DNA of 32,026 nt from Ilumatobacteraceae bacterium (GCA_021298195.1 JAJTEQ010000016.1:1-32026); one strand, 5' to 3'. Positions 6,925 to 14,833 are shown, numbered from the stretch's first letter. A program made the numbers and translations. The notes: generated from the letters alone by a model not told the origin.

Positions 6925-7993
6925 AGCCGCCGATCTGCGACATGGTGCGCTTGGGCCGCACGAAGTTGACCTGATTGATCTGGTGACCCGCCCACTTGGT
7001 GCCCACCGCGCGCTCGATCACCTCGGCCACCGCGTCGTCCAGCTCGCGTCCCGGCAATCCCGAACGCAACACCGACCGCAGATCGAACTCGGTGGTGGCG
7101 AACAAACAGGTGCGGAACTGTCCGTCGGCCGTCACCCGCACCCGATCGCAATCGCCGCAGAACGGCTTGGTCACACTCGGGATGACACCCACCGTGCCCC
7201 TGCCGTCGAGGTAGCGCCAACGGTCGGCCGGCGCGGCGCCGCGGGCCGGAACGGACTCGAGCGGATGCACCGCCGCGATGCGCTCGACGATCTCGTCCTG
7301 GCTGACCACCTTGTCGTTCACCCAGTGTCCCTCGGCGTCGAGGGGCATGAACTCGATGAAACGGACCTCGACGCCCTTGGCGCGCCCGAAGTTCGCCAGG
7401 TCGAGGATCTCGTCGTCGTTCACGCCGCGCTCGACGACCGCGTTGATCTTGACGCTGCTGAAACCGGCGCCGATGGCGGCATCGATGCCCTCCAACACGC
7501 GCACCAACTCGTCGCGTCGGGTCATCGCCTCGAACTTCGTGCGATCGAGCGTGTCGAGGCTGATGTTCACCCGACCCAGACCCGCGGCCTTCAACTCGTC
7601 CACGCAGTTCGTGAGCGTCGCACCGTTGGTGGTGAGGGCCAGGTCGATGGGTCGACCCGCGAGCGGAGACGCGGAATCGCCGGGCACGGTGAGCGCCGCC
7701 AACTTGGCAACCAACACCGGCAGATGCGCGCGCACCGTGGGCTCACCGCCGGTGAGACGGATGCCGTCGACGCCGTAACGCTGGACGCACAGACGAGCCA
7801 CGTGTTCCAGTTCCTCGAAACTGAGCACCTCGGACTTGGGCAGCCACTGCATCCCCTCGGCGGGCATGCAGTAGGTGCAACGGAAGTTGCAACGGTCCGT
7901 CACCGAGATGCGCAGGTCGCGGATGGTGCGACCGAACGGATCGACGAGATCGCGGACCCCCGCGTCGTCGTGCGTGCCCCGAACCTCGCCCAT
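6923..7993 (-). CDS. moaA: GTP 3',8-cyclase MoaA (radical SAM)
   Basis: First step of molybdenum cofactor synthesis: a radical SAM enzyme that rearranges GTP to 3',8-cyclo-7,8-dihydro-GTP. The SAM-cluster motif is C35-x3-C39-x2-C42 in DRCNFRCTYCMP, and the second 4Fe-4S cluster uses C279, C282 and C296 (KPFCGDCDRVR and FRTCLF). LTGGEPTVR at 80-88 is the GGEP SAM-binding motif. The protein ends in the conserved Gly-Gly tail (SQIGG) that is needed for activity in known MoaA proteins. The length of 356 aa is normal. It starts 4 nt after the glp/moeA stop on the same strand, so the two are almost certainly one transcript. Confidence 0.97.
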   Translation of the reverse strand: MGEVRGTHDDAGVRDLVDPFGRTIRDLRISVTDRCNFRCTYCMPAEGMQWLPKSEVLSFEELEHVARLCVQRYGVDGIRLTGGEPTVRAHLPVLVAKLAALTVPGDSASPLAGRPIDLALTTNGATLTNCVDELKAAGLGRVNISLDTLDRTKFEAMTRRDELVRVLEGIDAAIGAGFSSVKINAVVERGVNDDEILDLANFGRAKGVEVRFIEFMPLDAEGHWVNDKVVSQDEIVERIAAVHPLESVPARGAAPADRWRYLDGRGTVGVIPSVTKPFCGDCDRVRVTADGQFRTCLFATTEFDLRSVLRSGLPGRELDDAVAEVIERAVGTKWAGHQINQVNFVRPKRTMSQIGG

Positions 7994-7997
7994 GGGT

Positions 7998-9284
7998 TCA
8001 GGTTACGAGCAGGATGACCGGCACCTCGCCCCCGGCCGGCACTCCGTCACCGTCGGGGACCACGGCGATGGCGTTCGCCAACGCGGTGGCGGCCAGTTGG
8101 TGGCTGGCCTGCGCTCGCACCGATTCCACGTGCACCCGACCGTCGGCGGCGAAACGCGCCACCACCCGTTGGTAGTGCACCTTGCCGTCACGGCCACGCT
8201 TCAGGGGCTGGTCGGCGACCGCGGTCACCACCGGACGGTCCCACGCGGACTCCGGGTGTCCGGCCATGCGACGCAACGCGGGGCGCGCCAACAACTCGAA
8301 GCTGACGAGCGAACTGACCGGGTTGCCCGGCAGACCGAACACCGGCACCGCGACACCGTGGTCGTTCGTGAGCAAACCGAACGCGAACGGCTTGGCCGGC
8401 TTGATGGCGATCTGCATCCACCGCATGTCGGCGATGCGCGACAACACGGCTTTCACCACGTCGTAGTCGCCCATGCTCACGCCACCGCTGGTGACGATGG
8501 CGTCGCAGTCGTTCGCGGCACGACGCAGCACATCTTCGAGAACCGCCTCGTCGTCGCGCACGATGCCGTGGTCGACGGCATCCGCACCGCATTGGTCCAC
8601 CAGACCGACCAGCATCGACCGGTTGCTCTCGCGGATCTGACCGGGGGCCAACGGCGAACCGTCGTCGATCAACTCGTCACCGGTGGACAACACCGCCACC
8701 CGCGGACGTCGATGGACCATCGCTTCGCGGGCGTTGATGCTGGCCAGCACCGCGGCCACGGCCGGCGTGATGGCGGTGCCGGCCGCGAAGACCGTCTCGC
8801 CCCGACGGACATCGTCGCCCGCATCGCGCACACCATCACCGGGTTTGACGGCCTTCAGAACACGCACCGACTGTGAGCCGTCGAGCACGGATTTGTCCCC
8901 GTCGAACACCGTGTCCTCGACCATCACCACCGCGTCGGCGCCCACCGGCATCGGTGCCCCGGTCATGATGCGGACCGCGCGACCATTCTCGACGTCGACA
9001 TTGGCGGCGGCGCCGGCCGCGATCTCACCCGTGACCCGCAACTCTGTCGAGGATTGCGGCGACGCACCGACCACGTCGGCCGCCCGCACCGCGTAACCGT
9101 CGACCGCCGAATTGGCGAACGGAGGCACGTCCTCGGCGGACACGACGTCGGCGGCCAACACGGCGCCCATCACCGACGCGGGGAACCGACCCGGCAAGGT
9201 GTGCGCGGCCACGGCGTCGGGTGCCGAGCAAGGTTGGAGCACGTGCTCGCGAGCCTCGTCGATGGGGATCAATCCGCCCGCCAT
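7998..9284 (-). CDS. glp: molybdopterin molybdenumtransferase MoeA / gephyrin-like protein Glp
   Basis: A 428-aa protein with the four-domain MoeA pattern: FANSAVDGYAVRAAD at 57-70, RIMTGAPMPVGADAVV at 105-120, the MoaB/Mog-type domain with AVLSTGDELI at 197-206 and TSGGVSMGDYD at 265-275 (acid residues of the molybdate/AMP site), the loop GLPGNPVSS, and a C-terminal beta domain. Known MoeA inserts molybdate into adenylylated molybdopterin. In Corynebacterium the paralogue next to galU (Glp) instead couples FtsZ/SepF to the membrane receptor GlpR. Synteny here with galU and a GlpR-like gene supports the Glp branch, while operon partner moaA supports cofactor synthesis; both roles may apply. 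ATG 9284 has TACCGT 7 nt upstream; a longer start at 9314 is less likely. Confidence 0.9.
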   Translation of the reverse strand: MAGGLIPIDEAREHVLQPCSAPDAVAAHTLPGRFPASVMGAVLAADVVSAEDVPPFANSAVDGYAVRAADVVGASPQSSTELRVTGEIAAGAAANVDVENGRAVRIMTGAPMPVGADAVVMVEDTVFDGDKSVLDGSQSVRVLKAVKPGDGVRDAGDDVRRGETVFAAGTAITPAVAAVLASINAREAMVHRRPRVAVLSTGDELIDDGSPLAPGQIRESNRSMLVGLVDQCGADAVDHGIVRDDEAVLEDVLRRAANDCDAIVTSGGVSMGDYDVVKAVLSRIADMRWMQIAIKPAKPFAFGLLTNDHGVAVPVFGLPGNPVSSLVSFELLARPALRRMAGHPESAWDRPVVTAVADQPLKRGRDGKVHYQRVVARFAADGRVHVESVRAQASHQLAATALANAIAVVPDGDGVPAGGEVPVILLVT

Positions 9285-9291
9285 GACGACG

Positions 9292-9297
9292 ACGGTA
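9292..9297 (-). promoter_or_regulatory. -10 box (TACCGT) of leaderless glp-moaA transcript
   Basis: TACCGT is followed by 7 nt and the glp ATG at 9284. No Shine-Dalgarno is present in the spacer. The divergent glycolipid-binding gene begins only 37 nt away, so the two promoters face each other across very little DNA. Confidence 0.5.
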
Positions 9298-9321
9298 CCG
9301 CCCCGATGGCACACTCGTGGA

Positions 9322-9906
9322 GTGGAACACCCTTCCTACGCTCCGCTTCCCCAATCCGGGTTCACGGCTCGCTGGGCGGGACGTGTGGGGGAACTCGACG
9401 CCTTCGAGGAGCTGACGTTGTCGTTCGAGAACGAGGCCTGGACCGCCGATGGTCGAGTGACGGTTCCCTCCACCAGTTACGGCGACGTGCAGTACGTGAT
9501 GCGCTTCTCCGCCACCTGGCATCTGCAACAAATGCTCCTCTTCCGTGACCTCGACGAGCCCGACCTCTGGCTGGCCAACGACGGCCGTGGGAAGTGGGGC
9601 GAGGTCAACGGGTCCGAACGTCGTGATCTGGGGGGTTGCGTCGACATCGACGTGCGATGTAGTCCGTTCACGCGGACGATGGCAATTCGTCGATTGGGGT
9701 CGCGAATCGGTGCTTCGGTGGACGTGCATTCCGTGGTGATCGACCCCGAGACCCTCGACATCACGCGAGCGCGACTGAATTACACGCGTCTCGGAGAACG
9801 ACTGTGGGCCGTGCACCGCGACGATGATTTGCCGGTGCACGAGTTCGGGGTGGACGAGTACGGGTTGCCCCTCGACATCGACGGTCACTTCACCCGTATG
9901 GCCTGA
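9322..9906 (+). CDS. putative glycolipid-binding family protein (DUF1089-like)
   Basis: A 194-aa soluble protein whose central DLGGCVDIDVRCSPFTRT followed by MAIRRL fits the diagnostic segment of the putative glycolipid-binding family (Glycolipid_bind, first described from a Pseudomonas structure). Strand-rich sequence such as DAFEELTLSFENEAWTADG and VMRFSATWHL continues the barrel pattern, and LNYTRLGERLWAVH lies near the end. No signal peptide or membrane segment is visible. The start is GTG 9322; CACACT 6 nt upstream is a poor but correctly spaced -10. It is divergent from glp and convergent with galU. True ligand and role are not established for the family. Confidence 0.75.
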   Translation: MEHPSYAPLPQSGFTARWAGRVGELDAFEELTLSFENEAWTADGRVTVPSTSYGDVQYVMRFSATWHLQQMLLFRDLDEPDLWLANDGRGKWGEVNGSERRDLGGCVDIDVRCSPFTRTMAIRRLGSRIGASVDVHSVVIDPETLDITRARLNYTRLGERLWAVHRDDDLPVHEFGVDEYGLPLDIDGHFTRMA

Positions 9907-9929
9907 CTGGGCGGGAACGTCGAGGCGAC

Positions 9930-10811
9930 TCAGTCGCGGGCGTCAGTGCGAGCGGACAGCCAATGACGAAAGGCCACGCCGTGTTCGGGATGATCCACCG
10001 CCGCGTCCACCACCGCCTGCAACCACCCCAACGGATTTCCGATGTCGATTCGGCCGACGTCGGAGATGACTCCCCAGAGCGGTTCCCGTGTTGCTTGCGC
10101 AGCCAACGCATCGGTCAGTTGCAGTTCGCCGGTGGAGCCGGGGGTCAAGGCGTCGAGGTCGTCGAATATGTCGGGAGTCAACGCGTAACGGCCGATGATG
10201 GCGAGGTCGCTGGGTGCGTCGTCGACGGAGGGCTTCTCCACCACGCCCACGAACGGAAGAGCGGCGAGTCCGCCGACGGTTCGCTCGTCGCCAACCGGCG
10301 ACACGATTCCATAGCGCGACAACTCCGCGCGCGGCATGCGCTTCAGCGCCACGGCGCCGATGTTCGTGTCGGCGACCACACGTGCCAACCCGGCCAGCAA
10401 GGACGAGTCCGACATCAACTCGTCCGGCAACATCACGAAGAAGGGTTGTTCGCCCACCGCGGCACGGGCACATCCGATGGCGTGTCCGAGCCCCAACGGG
10501 CGATCCTGATAGGCGAACGACACGCGTATGTCGCTTCCGTATCGACGCAGCTGGTCGGCCACCGATCCACGCCCCTGGCGCTCGAGGGACTGCTCCACTG
10601 ACGCATCGGAGGCGAAGTACTGCTCGATGGCCGGTTTGGATCTGCTGGTCACGATCACCAGATGATCGACCCCCGCGCCAACCGCCTCGTCGACGATCAA
10701 CTGGAGCGCGGGTTTCTCGACGATGGGCAGCAGTTCTTTGGGGACCGCCTTGGTGGCCGGCAACATGCGCGTGCCCATGCCGGCGGCCGGAATGACGGCA
10801 GTGGTGATCAT
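9930..10811 (-). CDS. galU: UTP--glucose-1-phosphate uridylyltransferase
   Basis: Makes UDP-glucose from UTP and glucose-1-phosphate for cell-envelope glycans, trehalose and galactose metabolism. The nucleotidyltransferase signature GMGTRMLPATKAVPKE is at residues 11-26, with EKPALQLIVDEA at 32-43 and the metal/sugar site FVMLPDELM further on; VEKPS and GRYALTPDIF are also conserved. The length of 293 aa is normal. The ATG at 10811 overlaps, as ATGA, the stop of a 15-codon leader ORF that begins at 10855, and no Shine-Dalgarno or -10 box lies directly before galU, so expression may depend on translational coupling. Neighbouring glp and glpR-like genes reproduce the actinobacterial galU-glp cluster. 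Confidence 0.96.
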   Translation of the reverse strand: MITTAVIPAAGMGTRMLPATKAVPKELLPIVEKPALQLIVDEAVGAGVDHLVIVTSRSKPAIEQYFASDASVEQSLERQGRGSVADQLRRYGSDIRVSFAYQDRPLGLGHAIGCARAAVGEQPFFVMLPDELMSDSSLLAGLARVVADTNIGAVALKRMPRAELSRYGIVSPVGDERTVGGLAALPFVGVVEKPSVDDAPSDLAIIGRYALTPDIFDDLDALTPGSTGELQLTDALAAQATREPLWGVISDVGRIDIGNPLGWLQAVVDAAVDHPEHGVAFRHWLSARTDARD

Positions 10812-10855
10812 GCCCGGGCCTCGCCCACGCCCGACGTCGGTGCGGTGTTCGACAT
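10808..10855 (-). CDS. 15-aa leaderless leader ORF translationally coupled to galU
   Basis: On the minus strand TAGAGT (10862-10867), a 6-nt spacer CGGGGC and an ATG at 10855 reproduce the leaderless pattern seen at other genes here. The frame reads MSNTAPTSGVGEARA and stops at TGA 10808-10810, which overlaps the galU ATG by the classic ATGA. The peptide has no obvious attenuator codons. It could deliver ribosomes to galU, which lacks its own ribosome binding site. It is too short to be supported by codon statistics, so the call rests on the start and stop architecture. Confidence 0.45.
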   Translation of the reverse strand: MSNTAPTSGVGEARA

Positions 10856-10861
10856 GCCCCG

Positions 10862-10871
10862 ACTCTAGACT
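10862..10871. promoter_or_regulatory. overlapping divergent -10 boxes (galU leader and fmdB-like gene)
   Basis: ACTCTAGACT contains TAGAGT read on the minus strand (10862-10867) and TAGACT read on the plus strand (10866-10871). The first drives the galU leader ORF and the second would start an fmdB transcript around 10878 that carries the GGAG ribosome binding site at 10881. Sharing of the CTAGA core means the two promoters should exclude each other. Confidence 0.4.
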
Positions 10872-10893
10872 TCTGCCTCCGGAGAGACCCCCT

Positions 10894-11229
10894 ATGCCTA
10901 CCTACGTCTACAAGTTCACCGACACCGGCGAGACCATCGAGGTGCACCAGGCCTTCACCGACGATGCCCTCACCGAGTATCCGCACCCGTCCGACGGCGC
11001 CCTGCGCCCCGTGAAGAAAGTGTTCCAGCCCGTGGGCGTCACCTTCAAGGGCGGCGGCTTCTACAAGACCGATTCGCGCGGCGGTTCGTCGTCGTCCAGC
11101 GGGGCGGCATCCGGAAGCGCATCTGCCGCGCCCTCGTCTGAATCGTCCGGAAGTTCATCGTCGGACTCGTCCTCGAGCACGACGCCCGCCTCCACCGCCA
11201 GCGCCGCGGCGCCGTCAACGCCAGCCTGA
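10894..11229 (+). CDS. FmdB-like regulatory/chaperone protein lacking the zinc-ribbon cysteines
   Basis: A 111-aa protein. Residues 1-60 align by eye with FmdB-family zinc ribbons (MPTYVY at the start, then ALTEYPHP, and KKVFQPVGVTFKGGGFYKTD at the end), but all four ligand cysteines expected in CxxC-type pairs are replaced: YKFTDTGE instead of a Y-x-C-x-x-C-G pattern, and EYPHPSDG instead of ECPxCG. The protein contains no cysteine at all. Residues 61-111 are a Ser/Ala-rich, probably disordered tail. In Mycobacterium tuberculosis a serine-rich FmdB-like protein near galU (Rv0991c) has been described as a redox-regulated chaperone; the position and tail match, but redox control through zinc cannot operate here. 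GGAGAG 9 nt upstream supports ATG 10894. It overlaps the convergent uppP by 15 nt. Confidence 0.8.
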   Translation: MPTYVYKFTDTGETIEVHQAFTDDALTEYPHPSDGALRPVKKVFQPVGVTFKGGGFYKTDSRGGSSSSSGAASGSASAAPSSESSGSSSSDSSSSTTPASTASAAAPSTPA

Positions 11230-12045
11230 AGCCAGCACCAGCAGCACGCCGACGCCGGCGAGAATTCGGTACGCGACGAAGCCGTCGAAGGTTTTCGTGC
11301 GAATCAGGCGCATCAATCCCCACACGGCCAACCAGCCGGAGATCCCCGCGGTGATCACTCCGACGATCATCGGCAGCAAGAGGCCGTCAGGAATTCCGTC
11401 GGAGACGAGGCCGCCCACCTTCACGATCACGGCACCGGCCGTGACGGGAATGCTGAGCAGGAACGAAAACCGTGCGGCCGCGTCGCGACTGAAGCCGCGC
11501 GCACGAGCCGCCGACATGCTGATGCCCGAACGCGAGGTGCCGGGATTCAACGCGAGCACCTGGGCGGCACCGATGACGGCCGCGTCGCGCAGACCGATCT
11601 GGTCGACGTTCTTCTCGCCACGACGGCGGTCGGCCCACGCCAACACCACGCCAAAGCCGATCAACGAAACCGCGATGATCCACGGCTTGCCCAACTGTTC
11701 GTCGATCCACGTCTCCAGAACCACACCAACGGCGGCGGCCGGGATGCTGGCCACCACGAGCAACCACGCCATGCGTCCGTGTTCCGTTGTGGGGCGGTCA
11801 CGATGCACGATCGACCGAATGCCGTCGCGCACGTACAACGCCACGTCGCGTCGGTAGTAGCCGACCACGGCGACGAGAGTTCCGATGTGAAGAGCCACGT
11901 CGAAGGCTTTCTTCACCGACACGTCGTCGAGATCGTTCCAATCGAACAACCACGGCACCAGGAGCAAGTGACCGCTGGATGAGATGGGCAGGAACTCCGA
12001 CAAACCCTGGACCAGGCCGAGGACGATGGCGTGCAGGATCGGCAT
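11215..12045 (-). CDS. uppP: undecaprenyl-diphosphatase UppP (BacA family)
   Basis: Integral membrane enzyme that dephosphorylates undecaprenyl pyrophosphate so the lipid carrier can be reused for peptidoglycan and glycan export; overproduction of homologues gives bacitracin resistance. The two family motifs are present: GLVQGLSEFLPISSSGHL at residues 10-27 with Q13 and E17, and LNPGTSRSGISM at 166-177 with R172. The 276-aa protein has about eight hydrophobic segments. It lies 17 nt after tldE on the same strand, so it may be the third gene of a tldD-tldE-uppP transcript. No good ribosome binding site precedes the ATG; GAGGGA is 17 nt upstream, which is too far. Confidence 0.95.
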   Translation of the reverse strand: MPILHAIVLGLVQGLSEFLPISSSGHLLLVPWLFDWNDLDDVSVKKAFDVALHIGTLVAVVGYYRRDVALYVRDGIRSIVHRDRPTTEHGRMAWLLVVASIPAAAVGVVLETWIDEQLGKPWIIAVSLIGFGVVLAWADRRRGEKNVDQIGLRDAAVIGAAQVLALNPGTSRSGISMSAARARGFSRDAAARFSFLLSIPVTAGAVIVKVGGLVSDGIPDGLLLPMIVGVITAGISGWLAVWGLMRLIRTKTFDGFVAYRILAGVGVLLVLASGWR

Positions 12046-12062
12046 GTGGTGCGTTCAGTCCC

Positions 12063-13421
12063 TCACGAACCGCTGAGGGTGACGTCGTGGATGACGAGCG
12101 AAACGCCGGTGGCGCGCATGGGGAGCCATTCGAGGTCACCGCCCACCTCGGCGATGTCGAGCAACATGCGTTGCAACGTGGAGGCGATCGTGAACTCGCG
12201 AACGGGAGCACCCACCGAACCCTTGGAGATCATCAAGCCGGCCGCGCCCGTGCTGAAGTCGCCCGACACCGGGTTCACGCCCGAATGCAGACCCTGCACC
12301 TGCTGAATCAGGATTCCGTCGTCGATGCCCGCGATGATCTCGTCCTGCTTGCGCTGACCGGGCGCGATCTGCAGCGCGAGACAGCCCGCGCTCGGCGAGC
12401 CGGCATAGCCCCCGCGCACACCGTTGCCCGTGGTGCTCACGCCCATGCGGCGCGCCGAGTACGACGACTGCACGAAGGTCTTCAACACACCGTCGTCGAT
12501 CAGCGTGTTCCGGCGGGCGGCCAGACCCTCGCCGTCGATGTCGGTGGCGGTGTAGGCCATGGGGTTCGTGGGGTCGTCGACCAGAGTGAACAGTGGGCTG
12601 GCCACCGTTTCACCCAACCGTTGCGCGAAGAGGCTGCGACCCTTCACCACGCTCTCGCCGTTCAGGGTTCCACCGATGATCCCGAGGAACTGCGCGGTGA
12701 CGTACGGATCGAGCACCACCGTGATGCGCCGACTGGCGGGCTTCGTGGCGCCGAGAAGACGCGTGGCGCGGTCGACGGCGTCGCGCGCCGCCTTGTCGAT
12801 GTCGAGTTCGTCGGTGTTGCGGCCCACGGCGAAGCCGAAACCCGTCTGGGTCTCGTCTCCGTCGTCGGCCAGCGTGCCCACGCTGAGGTAACAACCGTTC
12901 TCGCGACCGGCCACGCGAATACCGGTGGTGGTGGCCACCGCCGCCTCGCCGAAGGCGTCGGAATAGTTCGAGTCGTCGACGCGCACGCGCGAATCACCCG
13001 AGCGGGCCAGACGCTCGAGTTCCTTGGCGAGCTCGATCTTGCGCGCGGTGGAGGTGGACTCGAGCGAGTCGTCCCACAGGTTCTGCGGTGTGACCGCTAC
13101 TCCGTCGGGGGTGGCGAGTCCGGCCCACTCGTCGGGTTCGCCGTAACTCAGGTTGTCGCGAGCCTCTGCAAGTACCTCGGCAATCTGAGCTGGATCCAGA
13201 GTTCCGCAATACGAGGTTCCGGTGCGCCCGTCTCGGATGACGCGGATGCCGATGCCCTCGCTCTGCGCCGAGACGAAGTGTTCGACCTCGCCCTCGTACA
13301 CGCGGACGTCGGTGGAAAGACCACGACTGACGTATGCCTCCACCTGCTCTCCGGGCTTGGCCATGGCCACCACGCGCTCGGCGATGGAGAGCAATTCGCC
13401 GCTGCGATCCGGGGAACTCAT
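12063..13421 (-). CDS. tldE: TldE/PmbA-type metalloprotease partner subunit
   Basis: A 452-aa member of the TldD/PmbA family (U62). In E. coli, TldD and TldE form a heterodimeric protease that removes leader peptides from modified peptides such as microcin B17 and degrades unfolded peptides. This subunit lacks the HExxxH metal motif and so fits TldE. Conserved stretches are EGEVEHFVSAQSEGIGIRVI, the central PLFTLVDDPTNPMAYTATDI, FDGEG-like DIDGEGLAARRNTLIDDGVL and the C-terminal HSGVNPVSGDFSTGAAGLMI. Its ATG overlaps the tldD stop by ATGA, indicating translational coupling in an obligate pair. The natural substrate is unknown; no modified-peptide precursor was recognised nearby. Confidence 0.92.
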   Translation of the reverse strand: MSSPDRSGELLSIAERVVAMAKPGEQVEAYVSRGLSTDVRVYEGEVEHFVSAQSEGIGIRVIRDGRTGTSYCGTLDPAQIAEVLAEARDNLSYGEPDEWAGLATPDGVAVTPQNLWDDSLESTSTARKIELAKELERLARSGDSRVRVDDSNYSDAFGEAAVATTTGIRVAGRENGCYLSVGTLADDGDETQTGFGFAVGRNTDELDIDKAARDAVDRATRLLGATKPASRRITVVLDPYVTAQFLGIIGGTLNGESVVKGRSLFAQRLGETVASPLFTLVDDPTNPMAYTATDIDGEGLAARRNTLIDDGVLKTFVQSSYSARRMGVSTTGNGVRGGYAGSPSAGCLALQIAPGQRKQDEIIAGIDDGILIQQVQGLHSGVNPVSGDFSTGAAGLMISKGSVGAPVREFTIASTLQRMLLDIAEVGGDLEWLPMRATGVSLVIHDVTLSGS

Positions 13422-14827
13422 GCCGCCGTTCCACCGATGGTGAGGGACTTCACGCGCAACGTCGGCTGTCCGTCACCCACGGGCACGCCTTGGCCGTCCT
13501 TGCCGCACGTGCCCGGGTTGCCCATGGCGAAGTCGTTGCCGAGGCGATCGATGTCGCGCAACACCTGCGGGCCGTTGCCGATGAGGTTTCCCTCGCGCAA
13601 GGGCTCGGTGATCTCGCCGTTCTCGATGAGATAGGCCTCGGTCATGCCGAACACGAAATCGCCGGTGGCGGTGTTGACGCTGCCACCGCCGAGATGCGCG
13701 ACATAGACACCCGACTTGGTGTCCTTGATGATGTCGGCCGGCTCTTCCTCTCCGTTGAGGACGTACGTGTTGGTCATGCGAACCATCGGCAGGTCCTTGT
13801 ACGACTGCCGACGACCGTTGCCCGACTGCGGACGACCTTCCTTGCGCGCGCGGAGGTAATCCCACATGTAGTCGGTGAGCACGCCGTTCTCGATGAGCAC
13901 GTTGTACTGCGAGGGGTGTCCCTCGTCGTCGAACGCGATGGCGCCCCACTCGTGGGTCATGGTTCCGTCGTCGACCAAGGTGACCAGTGGTGAGGCGACG
14001 AGTTCGCCCACCTTTCCCTTGTACACACTGGCGCCCTTGGCGACCAGATCGGCCTCGAGCCCGTGACCGCAGGCCTCGTGGAAAAGGACTCCGCCGCTGC
14101 CCGCCTTGATGACGACGGGCATGGAGCCCGACGGAGCGGGGCGGGCCTTGAGTTTGGTGATGGCGCGATGGGCCGCCGTGCGCGCGACCTCTTCCACGCT
14201 GACCTTGTCGAACAGTTCGAAGCCCATGGTGTGGCCGAGCGAATCGAAGCCGGTCTGCATGCCGGTGTCGCCGTTGGCAACTGCGCTGACGCGCAAGAGC
14301 GTGCGAACCCGCTCGTCACGAACGAGCAAACCGTCACTGTTGGCGATCACGATGTGGGTGCAGCCGTCGGAGTAGCCGGCGGAAACCTGAGTGATCACTC
14401 CGCCGGCGGACCGGGCGGCGTCGTCGACGCGGCGCAGCAATTCCACTTTGGCGGCCTTGCCGATGGACGATGGATCGATCTCGATGGGGCTGACGACCCG
14501 TCGCGGGCGCTCGTCGAGGGCGACCACGCGAGTGCCTCCTCCACCCTGCCGTGCGGCTTCGGCCGCGACCCGTGCCGCGGCGAGAAGACCGGCCTCGGAG
14601 ATGTCAGCGGTATGAGCGAATCCGGTGGTCTCGCCGGCGATCACGCGGATGCCGGCCCCGCGATTGCGTCCGGTGGAGAGCTGCTCGATCTTGCCGTCGT
14701 CGAGACCGACGCCGGTGCCGCGCCAGTCGGAGGCGAAGATCTCGGCGAAGTCGGCGCCGGTGGTGAGAGCGGCCGAGAGGACCCGAGGGAGAACCTGCGC
14801 GAATGCCTCATCGTCCAACAAATCCAT
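13418..14827 (-). CDS. tldD: TldD metalloprotease catalytic subunit
   Basis: A 469-aa catalytic partner of TldE. The metal-binding HEACGH motif is at H250-E251-x3-H255 in GGVLFHEACGHGLEADLVAK, and the third-ligand Cys region lies near the C-terminus (NPGTCGKDGQGVPVGDGQP). GLDDGKIEQLSTGRNRGAGI at 41-60 and DGTMTHEWGAIAFDDEG are typical of the family. Start ATG 14827 is preceded by TAGGGT and exactly six G residues, so the message is probably leaderless, although the G-run itself could be read as a misplaced ribosome binding site. The 57-nt palindromic repeat ends 3 nt upstream of this box. The pair may process a peptide encoded elsewhere in the genome or serve general peptide turnover. Confidence 0.95.
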   Translation of the reverse strand: MDLLDDEAFAQVLPRVLSAALTTGADFAEIFASDWRGTGVGLDDGKIEQLSTGRNRGAGIRVIAGETTGFAHTADISEAGLLAAARVAAEAARQGGGGTRVVALDERPRRVVSPIEIDPSSIGKAAKVELLRRVDDAARSAGGVITQVSAGYSDGCTHIVIANSDGLLVRDERVRTLLRVSAVANGDTGMQTGFDSLGHTMGFELFDKVSVEEVARTAAHRAITKLKARPAPSGSMPVVIKAGSGGVLFHEACGHGLEADLVAKGASVYKGKVGELVASPLVTLVDDGTMTHEWGAIAFDDEGHPSQYNVLIENGVLTDYMWDYLRARKEGRPQSGNGRRQSYKDLPMVRMTNTYVLNGEEEPADIIKDTKSGVYVAHLGGGSVNTATGDFVFGMTEAYLIENGEITEPLREGNLIGNGPQVLRDIDRLGNDFAMGNPGTCGKDGQGVPVGDGQPTLRVKSLTIGGTAA

Positions 14828-14833
14828 CCCCCC

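Noticed and set aside
7998-9284. Naming the gene moeA with cofactor synthesis as its only role
   Set aside because: The galU and GlpR-like synteny matches the Glp branch known from Corynebacterium, so I left both roles open.
11787-13634. 615-codon plus-strand frame opposite uppP and tldE
   Set aside because: Frame shadow; its translation lacks motifs while both minus-strand proteins carry complete family signatures.
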